32,734 nt of DNA. Origin: Mnemiopsis leidyi. Its lineage: Eukaryota > Ctenophora > Tentaculata > Lobata > Bolinopsidae. Position 1 is the stretch's first letter. Each line of letters begins with the position of its first letter. The notes beneath the pieces are model-generated. The model had not been told where the DNA came from, did not search any database, and worked only from the letters and a program-made list of their open reading frames with translations. The translations under genes and the position numbers were made by a program. Below are positions 10,972 through 18,477 of this stretch, in pieces. Where the stretch lies: assembly GCA_000226015.1 (NCBI GenBank), contig JH152737.1:1-32734 (forward strand), read 5' to 3'.

Positions 10972-11518
10972 TATGTCCTAATGAAAGTGTAACTATTAAT
11001 AACTATTCCTACAATAATTGATCATATCTTCTTAAGTTTAGGACTTTTCCCCTAGTTCGAACCTATACATCTTTTTGACAGAAAGACTAGAAACTTAAGC
11101 CAGCCCTTTCAAATTGCTATATGACCCGATCCCTCTATTAATATTTTGAACTCAAAATTTTCATTACCCCTACTTATACAACGATCATTACGTCTTAATT
11201 GTTTTTTTTTTTCCATTATTTTTACCTAGCACGTTATGATTAAGAGCTAAGATAACTTGTTAGACGTTGCCTGCCGCAACGCAATGCAAGAGATCACAAC
11301 TTAATAATTTTCATACCGTTATTAAATTAAGTGTCGAATTCAATACCTCCTTTCGGGATAATTTGTAGTTCCTATCTCAAATTTTTTGGTTTGTTTGATG
11401 TAATTTCAATAATGAATAAAACTAATGTTATCAACAATAAACAAAAATAATACAAATCAAAACATGCGCCCAAATAATAACAACTAAAATTTTAAAAAAT
11501 CCCAAAACTGAAAAGTTT
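10972..11518. other. Spacer upstream of the nucleotidyltransferase gene
   Basis: AT-rich (A-rich on the plus strand), no coding frame recognised. It could hold an internal promoter or splice acceptor for the nucleotidyltransferase gene; none stands out. Confidence 0.4.
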
Positions 11519-12023
11519 TCAGAACAGTCGTCCGATAGGGGACTGCAAATTTTCCTTCTTATGCGAACCCCGTCCGAACGATCTGGTCAACGTCCCCGAT
11601 TGTTTGGGTCGGCGCGGCGGTTTGGGGATGTCTGCACTGTCAGCCTTATCGCTTGAATGCAGCGCCCTTTCTGACCTGAAAATTTGAATGCTGTATGATT
11701 ACTCGGTTAACTTTTGTGCTTGAATGCTAAATGTTTGTCTGGCTTTGTCCGACCCTCATTCGCAGCGAGTAGAGGAGGATAAAATGACGGGAGGGTGCGC
11801 GCTGCTGTACATCTACAAGCTAAATGACAGTTTGTCCCAATTATTGTGCTTACAGTTATTGAATTGTATTTGTATACCTTAATTCTTTTAATTGCTCCGT
11901 TAATACCATTATAGTGCGGGCACTACGTGCTCCAACCTCTCTTTCAGCCTCCAGCTCTGTTATTAGTTCCCTTATCATAGTGTTGAAGTGATCCATCAAC
12001 CATTTGATAATGACACTGGACAT
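11519..12023 (-). CDS. Two-exon 100-aa accessory protein (helical N-terminus, basic/Pro-rich tail)
   Basis: Found by joining exons: exon 1 12023-11878 (ATG, 48 codons + 2) and exon 2 11675-11519 (stop TGA). The intron has GTATAC at its 5' end and TTTTCAG at its 3' end, 202 bases, phase 2; the joined length is exactly 101 codons. Exon 1 is amphipathic and probably coiled coil (MIRELITELEAEREVG... LTEQLKEL). Exon 2 is Ser/Pro/Arg/Lys-rich (PKPPRRPKQSG, GRGSHKKEN), suggesting nucleic-acid binding or nuclear entry. It is GC-richer than its surroundings. No family recognised. It shares a short N-terminal helix, an early intron and strand with the genes at 13236 and 17095, so the three may be paralogues. 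Confidence 0.68.
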
Positions 12024-12659
12024 TTTAACTGTGTGATTTAATTCATGTTAGTAACCATCTTTTAAACTATTTCAACACTACAAATTAAATAGATTTATTG
12101 AGGCTCTAATGATGTAATTAAACGAAGAATTCAAGCCTTAATTATCTGTGCGTTTCTCTTCTGACCACCAACATTATCTTTTAGTAACCATCTTATTACT
12201 ATTTCATTTGATCATTGGCGCAGTATACTTAGAGACACAATAATTTTATAATTATTGATCAGTTGTGTTTTCATCTAAGTTCATTCAGTGAAACAAACGA
12301 CTTTACCCAGGTATCCTCAGTGAGGCAATCCTGCATTGAAATTTAAATAAAATTTAAAAATCCCAAACTATAAGTATAACAAAACCATGCATGTAACGAA
12401 TAAACTTATTTAAAAAATTTCATGCTTATGCCTTATCGGTGGCACTTTGGAAGGTCGTAACTTTTTGCACATTTTTAAATTAGCAGGTGCTATAACATAT
12501 AGATTGAAACCGTTATTGTTCAGATTAACACGCAGCTGATGTTTAGACTAGCGCCTTAAAATAGCGTTTTGTAGGCTTATAATTATAACTAACAATTTTC
12601 CAAAATATTTGAACTCCCAACTTAGTTCGCCGATAAAGCATTTATCAAAATGATTAAAA
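12024..12659. other. Spacer, no gene seen
   Basis: AT-rich on both strands. No exon with sound splice sites was found. It probably carries regulatory sequence for the gene starting at 12023. Confidence 0.4.
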
Positions 12660-13236
12660 TTAATCCCTAATTGGCAGTTTTTCTAGCGCTCTGGCGATCG
12701 CTTTGGTAACAATTAAATAGTTTTTTTCCGGGCGCAGTGAGGCGTCATTATGTTGTTTCTCGTTGTTCGATAATCGAACAATGATGTTAAGCAGGCTTTG
12801 CAGGTCTGGAACCCTTGCACATCTAGCCGCGGTGGTCCTGATCAAATGATGTGTAACTCGGCCTTTTCGGTGATCCCACCTGGCTGTCTCAAGTGCCGCC
12901 TTCAATGTTAGCACTGCTTGTTTTTGGCGGGTGCCCAACGATGGGCTCTGGGAGCAACCTCTTTAATCCTTGAAATTAACTGCTTCAGGAGCTCTGCTCG
13001 TTGTTTAATGTACACCTCAGCATTCTCCATTAAAATCAACTCAGCTCTGATTCCATCTGAAATTCGAAGTGTCAGCGTTACTATGTTTGGCGCACTTTTA
13101 TACTTAGTGCAATTTGTTTACCGCCTCAAACAACATGATGGTGTCCAAAGAGCATTTCATCAACGATTTGATGAGTCTTACCTTCCCTCGATACTTTTTT
13201 CATCAGCACCGATAACTCACTGTTCCAGTCAACCAT
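12660..13236 (-). CDS. Two-exon helical accessory protein with an internal frame break
   Basis: Exon 1 is 13236-13182 (ATG, 18 codons + 1) and exon 2 starts at 13056. The intron is 125 bases (GTAAGA...TTTCAG), phase 1. In frame, exon 2 gives an amphipathic helix (AELILMENAEVYIKQRAELL) and then hits TAA at 12910-12908. A second open frame, -1 relative to it, overlaps there and runs to TAA at 12660, coding about 90 residues that look real (QAVLTLKAALETARWDH...). The switch lies at an AAAAA run at about 12921-12925. The reason may be a one-base indel, a reading error, or frameshifting; the local heptamer C AAA AAC is not canonical. Function unknown. Layout resembles the genes at 12023 and 17095. 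Confidence 0.55.
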
Positions 13237-13289
13237 GTTAACGTGTATAGCTGGGACAACAGACATCAAGTAAGTGATTCTTGTACTTG

Positions 13290-13928
13290 TTATAATTGCA
13301 ATTCAGACTTAATCAAACGTGACAGTAATTTTAAACCATATTTATTTAAGTGAACTTTGTCCCAAAATAATCGAAGATCTAGCGCTCCGTTACTAGTTAA
13401 AAACAAATTGTGCCAATCCAGAAATCTGCAATTATATGTACAACAAAACTGTGAAAGCAGGCTATTGAACTTAACCAGATTTTCCATTTCAGGGTTGTGA
13501 CTATAATCAAACGGCAATACGCTTTGAAAACAAATTAGCACTTGGTGTCCGAAGTAAGTGACACATTTTTGCGAAAGTTCCCATAGTGCGGCCATCACAA
13601 TGTTACTATCAAGGTTATATCTTTTGAAGCGGATGTCATTCGTTCCTACTGATACGAAAATAGCTTGAACATCTGGTTTGTGATGAAAGTTTGCAATGAA
13701 CTGTGTCAAACAAGCACTGACTGTTACCTTTCCAGGCCTGTTAATTAGGCACGACCCACTGACCGAGCAGTTATACACCTTCACATGGCGGTTTGAGCTA
13801 AGTGTCTTCATTTTTAAGTACTTAGTTATAGACGTTCCAATGATTAACACGTTTTTCGGTTTCGATTCGTAACCACGTACATCGCTAAATCCTTGCACGT
13901 TACCGAAAGGATCGAAATCCATTGTCAT
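13290..13928 (-). CDS. SGNH/GDSL-type hydrolase-like protein
   Basis: About 212 residues from the ATG at 13928 (an in-frame stop precedes it; a second ATG is at 13922). It shows the SGNH hydrolase blocks in order: IGTSIT (nucleophile Ser), a Gly in CSVSGSCL (oxyanion hole), SVGTNDIR (the Asn block) and DKVHLNKYG (Asp and His of the triad). All four catalytic-type residues are present, so it may be an active esterase, although OSK-like SGNH folds can also bind RNA. SGNH domains are known from ORF1 of CR1-type LINEs; in an LTR element they are unusual. It starts 105 bases from, and points away from, the plus-strand gene at 14034, so they may share a two-way promoter. No signal peptide is seen, so it is probably cytosolic or carried in the particle. 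Confidence 0.8.
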   Translation of the reverse strand: MTMDFDPFGNVQGFSDVRGYESKPKNVLIIGTSITKYLKMKTLSSNRHVKVYNCSVSGSCLINRPGKVTVSACLTQFIANFHHKPDVQAIFVSVGTNDIRFKRYNLDSNIVMAALWELSQKCVTYFGHQVLICFQSVLPFDYSHNPEMENLVKFNSLLSQFCCTYNCRFLDWHNLFLTSNGALDLRLFWDKVHLNKYGLKLLSRLIKSELQL

Positions 13929-14033
13929 GTTATCTAATAAAAAGGAAGATGTGTAGGGCAACTTTACGAATTTTTAATTAAAAATTTGTTTATTCATTAG
14001 TTAATATACTGATATACTGATACGAACCCAAAT
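13929..14033. promoter_or_regulatory. Candidate bidirectional promoter
   Basis: This 105-base AT-rich gap separates the ATG of the SGNH gene (minus) and the ATG of the four-exon gene (plus). The plus-strand gene cannot be read from the minus-strand LTR promoter and needs its own, so a promoter in or near here is inferred. A short tandem (TGATATACTGATAC) lies at about 14009-14022. Confidence 0.4.
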
Positions 14034-15057
14034 ATGCCTACAACCGAATCGCGAGCTTCATACTCCGACTATGATCCGCAGGTAATCTCTAATTTTGATC
14101 TAATTGATCATGAACTTTACTTATACTTCTTACTTCATACAGTCGCATAAATGCTGGTTACCGATCAAGATTATGTTTCAGAACGATCTTGATTTTATCA
14201 TGGCAGCCATAGCTTCTGTAGATGGAAACGATGGCTCAACCGGTACCCCCGTTAATGTTACTGATGGTCAAATACCTTTAACCTCTACTGCTGCATGTGA
14301 CAATTTTTCGACTGTTACCCCCCCTGCCAAGGTCCTCATTAGTTATTTCCTCATATACTCATTAATTGACTATTAATTTTTAAAGCACCTTAAACTTTTT
14401 TGATATTACTATTCTTCCGTGCTCAAAATTTGTATCATTTGTAGACTGACTTTTGTGTTGACTTGGGTCAAGTGTATGATGACTCTGTGCCTGCAAGTGA
14501 AACCGTTACTACGCCACTCTCCAGTGATTTAAATATTCTTGACGTCACTACTTCCAGAGGCTTACTTGATTCTACTGCTAGTGAGACTTTTTCTTGAAAA
14601 AAGATTAATCTCGTGTTTTATTGACACTGATTATAATGACTGCACTAACAAAGAATTTAATCGTTGTCATAATTAATAATTAATATGGCCAGTCTTCTAG
14701 TTTAATTTCAATTCAGGCACGAAGACAATTCAAAACGACGGTTTCAAAACCCAATCATTGGTTGTCGTGGGCAAAAAGCGGCTATCTGAGGCTGACAGTC
14801 CTCGTGCTTCTAAACGTGTAAGACGCCCGTACACTAAAACTAAGTTTGAGTACTTTCCGGAACGTGCCAAACGCAATGGCCCAGGAGGGGATAAATTTTA
14901 TTCGTTGATGGAGCAGTTTGTTTCGAAACGAATAATGTTCCGGGTTTTGGACACTGACGAACTCGACCTGCTCTTCCAAACTTTAAAAATTCCCCGAAAA
15001 CCTGTGTCCATTGCTGAGGCTCAGAAAAAGTTTGTAGAACGTTGGCGGGCCAGGTAA
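14034..15057 (+). CDS. Four-exon antisense accessory gene, acidic N-half and basic C-half
   Basis: Exons 14034-14081, 14182-14331, 14445-14580 and 14717-15057 join into one 225-codon frame (224 aa). Phases are 0, 0 and 1, and each junction is GT/AG (CAG|GTAATC, AAG|GTCCTC, CTA|GTGAGA; acceptors TTTCAG, TTGTAG, TTCAG). The first half is acidic and rich in Thr/Ser/Asp; the last exon is basic with nuclear-signal-like clusters (GKKRLSEADSPRASKRVRR) and a charged helical end (AEAQKKFVERWRAR). This acidic-activator plus basic-domain layout recalls transcription regulators, but no family is recognised. Exon 4 could instead splice at 15053|GTAATT to an acceptor at 15206, adding a short SKRKK end (stop 15220-15222). 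It is the only element gene on the plus strand, so its introns are antisense to the genomic RNA and survive retrotransposition. Confidence 0.78.
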
Positions 15058-15399
15058 TTATCGTTAATAAGTTAATTTAGCGTCAATTTTAAATTTTGAT
15101 CAATATGTTCCCTTATAATTTAAGTTTATCACTTGCTAAAAGTAATTCATACAACGTTCATTTATTATAATTGGTTTTATTATAAATTTTGCTAAATAAT
15201 TAACAGTAAACGCAAGAAGTGAAGAGTTTCATATTTCCTAAGACTACGGTACAGACCAATCAACACGTCCCACACTGCTCGTGTACCGGGTAAGTCATGT
15301 GACAGTATACTATACATATACACTTTAGTTCCAAGGTGTCTTGTATACACGTTCTATATGTACATCTGTACACCATGGTATAAGGTGCGATCACAACTA
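15058..15399. other. Convergent 3' spacer
   Basis: Lies between the ends of the plus-strand four-exon gene and the minus-strand 106-aa gene. It includes the possible alternative last mini-exon at 15207-15222. Otherwise AT-rich with no frame. Confidence 0.4.
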
Positions 15400-15720
15400 C
15401 TATTCGACCGTGATAGTGTGGACTTTTTGCTCGTCAATATCTTCAACAATTTCGAGCCCCCTAGATTCTACAATTGGTACTTTACGTTTCTTAATAGCTT
15501 TGTCCCTCTTGCCCGTGTCTGATAATGTATTTTCAACTGCAATGACCGTTTGCGTTCCAGCATCTTTTAGTTTTACATGCCTTGATCTATGGGTTCTTGC
15601 TTGCAACACAATTTTTAATAACAAATCCCTTTCAATAACAATTCCATGTTTGATTGGGCGTGCCCCAAGTGACTCATGAATGATTCTTAAGAGTTGATCA
15701 TTGTTCAAAAACGTCTCCAT
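15400..15720 (-). CDS. Small 106-aa accessory protein with basic cluster
   Basis: A single open frame with an ATG start (15720). It begins with a helical segment (DQLLRIIHESLG, then VIERDLLLKIVLQAR), has a basic nuclear-signal-like cluster (KRDKAIKKRK) near residue 70-80, and an acidic end (EIVEDIDEQKVH). No family is recognised. It reads the same way as gag and lies between the Q-rich protein gene and the antisense gene. Composition and a clean ATG favour a real gene, but with no introns and no homology this is the weakest of the accessory calls. It could be a nuclear regulator; that is only inference. Confidence 0.5.
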   Translation of the reverse strand: METFLNNDQLLRIIHESLGARPIKHGIVIERDLLLKIVLQARTHRSRHVKLKDAGTQTVIAVENTLSDTGKRDKAIKKRKVPIVESRGLEIVEDIDEQKVHTITVE

Positions 15721-16209
15721 ACTGTGCTGTCTCTTAATAACTCTGCTGCTACAATTGATTAGGAGTTAACTTTGATTATAGCCTTGTTATTATGGCCCTA
15801 CTTTACTTAATTTGAGCGTAAGGTGGTTCTTCCGCTTTTTCAAGCATATACACTGCATACACAAATAACTGTTTTTTAAAAGTTTAATACTACTTATTAA
15901 TCATCGCTTTTTGATCCTATTCCAGTTTATAAATATAATTGATTGTGCTCATCATGTTAATATATGGCCAAATCTATTCACTAAACAGTAAACTATCATG
16001 AGGTCAGATTTTTCTTAATCGTCATGATTTCTTACTTATATATATACTCAGTTACGTTGTTATGTTATTCTGTCTATTTTATATAGCCTTTTTATGTTAA
16101 TAAGACTTCAAAAGTTTTTTATAAAAGAAAATATAGAAAATAAATTATATACAAAGAAGAACAATATAAACAAATTACAAAGATACCCAAGTAAATAAAT
16201 TAATAAAAA
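15721..16209. other. AT-rich spacer
   Basis: No coding frame or splice-joined exon was found on either strand. Long A/T runs. Confidence 0.45.
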
Positions 16210-17095
16210 TTACAGTCCCCATTGTTCATAAAACTCTGTCCCAGGTGCTGGGGCATAGGAGGGAGATAATGGGACATAATTTTCCCAAAAGTTTTGCCCC
16301 TCAGGCTGCTCCCCCGACTCCTCCTGTTTCTCCTGCTCTTCCGGCTGATCCTCCTCCATGTCCTCCTAAACAATACCGTCGTTACATTATCAGTAAGTAC
16401 GTCTTTTCAGGACCGTGTTATAATTTATCGAATCTACTTGTGTATTAATTTAAACCTGCGCTCATTTAAAATTTAATTATGTTTGGTTCCCTTTTTTTTT
16501 TTTTTAAACTTTTAGAGAATTATGCGCTGATCACTATAATTACAGGTGAAGTTATGACTACCACAAGCAGTAGTCTTGAATCCTACCTCTGGCACCACGT
16601 AGGGGTGCTGATAAACTGTGTAGTTTGCGGCCGACCCCGCCGGGACATAAATCCACTGTTGCTGCTGATGCTGTAGTTGCTGCTGATGCTGTACTTGTTG
16701 CTGATGCTGTTTCTGTTGCTGCTGTTTCTGTTGCTGTTGCTGTTTCTGTTGCTGCTGTTGTTGCTGCTCTAGCTGTTGCTGTAATTGGTGGACCTGCTGT
16801 TGCAGACCGTCAATTTTATCTTCCGCCCGGTTCCGTTCTGAAATATTACAAACATTACTACTGTTTAATCTTTAATTTATTAAACTTCTAAGTGTTTTTC
16901 AATTTCTATTTGCACTTTAGACAACAATTATCTCTGTAAATGCACTACCTTGCTGCGAAACTGTTTACTACTGAACTCATGAACTTTCGTGTTTGTACAA
17001 TATGTGCGATGCTGTTTATAATTACCTTCTCGTAAACGCGTAGTCTCCTTCCTAAAGATTTCTATCAGATGAAATAACGTTTCATTCATATCCAT
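16210..17095 (-). CDS. Three-exon Q-rich coiled-coil protein with acidic tail
   Basis: Exons 17095-17026, 16837-16587 and 16365-16210 join into exactly 159 codons (158 aa). Junctions are GAAG|GTAATT (phase 1) with TTTCAG, and CCAGAG|GTAGGA (phase 0) with GTTTAG. Exon 1 and the start of exon 2 form an amphipathic charged helix (IFRKETTRLREERNRAEDK). About 50 residues follow that are nearly all Gln with His, Lys and Leu, then a Tyr/Pro-rich segment (WIYVPAG, YQHPYVVPE). Exon 3 is very acidic and Glu/Gln/Pro-rich (EEDQPEEQEKQEES) and ends in aromatic residues. It is the first gene after the 5' LTR, 286 bases from the PBS, so it would be first on the genomic transcript. Gln-rich plus acidic segments suggest a self-assembling or activator protein; no family recognised. 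Confidence 0.75.
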
Positions 17096-17380
17096 ATTCT
17101 ATCAGATTTTTGATTAGTTAATTACTTAGTTTTACTTTATAACAATAAGCGTCATGAAATTTGGTTCACACAAATTTTAATGTCGGCTAATTTACAAATC
17201 CCAACTACCACCCCCCCTTGTATACAAAGATACCAGCCTTCTGGCTAGGTGATGAAATCTCAGAAGCGTAAAATTTTGGACTCCAAACTATGATACACGA
17301 CGTTTCCTGGTGGCTTAGTAATTGTCTCAGACTATAATTTTGGCGTAGATCATTGACTGTGACATTGATTGCACTCGAGA

Positions 17381-17398
17381 CTGGATTTAGTCGGACCA
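17381..17398 (-). promoter_or_regulatory. Candidate primer binding site
   Basis: Three bases inside the 5' LTR, the minus strand reads TGGTCCGACTAAATCCAG. Its complement ends in CCA, as a tRNA 3' end must. I could not match it to a specific tRNA, and the T-loop-like bases are not in the expected place. Position is right, identity open. Confidence 0.45.
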
Positions 17399-17401
17399 AA
17401 A

Positions 17402-18090
17402 TGTAAAACGAAAAACTAGTGCCGACTTAGTTTAAGTTTTACTTTAAAAGAGATAAATAGGACTCTACGAATATGAGACAAGCGTAATTCAGTTCGTGTT
17501 CTGAGTGACAATCGCTCATCCTTAGGATTTTATACATTCAGGAATTAAGTCAGTGAGACAATTACTTTAACCATTATAAATAAAATATAAATAACACAAA
17601 CACAATTTGACAATTCATTTAACTTTAACTTGATTTTATCTCATCAATTTACAATTATAGAATGGGCCAGCTCAAGCCGATGCCATGCTTCTAGCCTTAA
17701 ACTATTATGCATTTGATCCGATGCTCTGGATCCCTTAACTAACCTTAATCAGGCGGTCGATACTGGGTTAGCACTATTATTGGCCATAAACCCTTAGGAT
17801 AGATCTGCTAGCACTCAGGCTGTTTTGCAGAGATCGAGAAATCGACGAGTTTAGCCTCTAACTGCAGGCCTTTTATAGTCCTCATTCTGAAACGTCTTAA
17901 ACGTCTTAAACACGTAAAACTTCTTAAACCTGTAAAACTTCTAAAACCGCTCTGGAATGTAGCACTCGCTGCTGCTTGATAACTAGCGTCGACAGGTTGC
18001 AACGACTTAAGTCTCTGGGGAATATAAACTTCGTACATAAAATCATAACTTAATAATATCTATGTATAAGAACGAATTTTAGCTCTTACA
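17402..18090 (-). repeat. 5' LTR (right copy)
   Basis: The 689-bp partner of 421-1109 with the same TG...CA ends. In element orientation it should drive the genomic RNA. A TATAAAAT lies at 17534-17527 and other TATA-like runs at about 17570-17605 (minus), so the transcript start is probably near 17500, leaving an R/U5 of roughly 100 bases. No AATAAA is seen downstream in the sense strand; AGTAAA is the nearest variant. A set of short near-repeats (CTTAAACGT and relatives) lies at 17894-17945. Confidence 0.93.
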
Positions 18091-18194
18091 GATACATACT
18101 CAAGACAAAAACTGCAAAGTTTCAAGTTTCTAACTAATCGGGAAAGTGGTTTTCTGGATAGCCGAGTTTTGAGTTTTACGTAATCGTGTATAAT

Positions 18195-18401
18195 AGCGCT
18201 GGCAAGTTTTTCAACTTTCGTTGAAAACTTTTTCCGAGAGGGGCGCTTGTTCGGCCGAGTCGTCGGGGGCCTTCGGCCCCCTCCTCCGGTAACGGGCCTG
18301 CGTCGGGGCCTTCGGCCCCTCCTTGGCCTAGGTAAAGGGGGCTTTGTTGGGCCCTGGCAAGGGGGGCGGGAGTTTTTTCCCCGGTCGCGCTGGCCAGCGC
18401 T
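18195..18401. mobile_element. Small GC-rich TIR element (MITE-like)
   Basis: AGCGCTGGCAAG at the left and the complement of AGCGCTGGCCAG at the right form 12-bp terminal inverted repeats (11 matches). They are flanked by identical ATAAT (18190-18194 and 18402-18406), a 5-bp target duplication. The 207-bp body is GC-rich, unlike the AT-rich surroundings, and holds two copies of a CGTCGGGG(G)CCTTCGGCCCC hairpin unit (18261-18284, 18301-18322). It has no coding capacity. Confidence 0.7.
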
Positions 18402-18404
18402 ATA

Positions 18405-18468
18405 ATAGTAATTCTAATGAACCGGATCACAGATACGACGAACTGACCCCTCAAATAGGACATAGGTA
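18405..18468. repeat. 64-bp direct repeat, copy 1
   Basis: Matches 25701-25764 with one mismatch (ATAGTAATTCTAATGAACCG ... CATAGGTA). The copies lie 7.3 kb apart, straddling the Ig gene. Copy 1 abuts the TIR element, and its ACATAGGT end pairs with ACCTATGT just beyond (18470-18477). Confidence 0.8.
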
Positions 18469-18477
18469 ATACCTATG

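Larger units (their letters stand above)
421..18090 (-). mobile_element. Giant env-bearing Ty3/gypsy LTR element with accessory gene region
   Basis: Two 689-bp direct repeats starting TG and ending CA bound a minus-strand gag, protease-RT-RNase H, integrase and env set. A PBS-like site adjoins the right LTR and a purine-rich tract adjoins the left LTR. Domain order (PR-RT-RH-IN) and the integrase GPY/F-like module place it in Ty3/gypsy (Metaviridae); the env with a furin-like site makes it errantivirus-like. At 17.67 kb it is far longer than usual 5-9 kb gypsy elements, because 7.7 kb between the 5' LTR and gag holds spliced accessory genes, one of them on the plus strand. LTRs differ at 6 of 689 positions, so insertion or homogenisation is recent. 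No target-site duplication is visible (left flank ..actat, right flank gatac..). Whether the accessory region belongs to the family or is a one-off capture needs other copies. Confidence 0.9.

Noticed and set aside
12900..12935. Programmed -1 frameshift in the accessory gene
   Set aside because: The heptamer C AAA AAC does not fit X XXY YYZ and no strong stem was seen downstream; an indel is more likely, though not excluded.
12918..13241. 107-codon plus-strand frame
   Set aside because: Antisense to two spliced helical exons; no motif.
16625..16891. Ala/Val-rich plus-strand frame
   Set aside because: It is the opposite strand of the Gln codon run of the spliced coiled-coil gene.
17205..17399. 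64-codon frame beginning at the primer site
   Set aside because: Starts at TTG, spans the PBS region and has no sign of coding; the Q-rich gene's ATG lies further on.
18176..18463. 95-codon minus-strand frame over the GC-rich element
   Set aside because: Created by the stop-poor GC-rich hairpins of the TIR element; crosses both of its ends.
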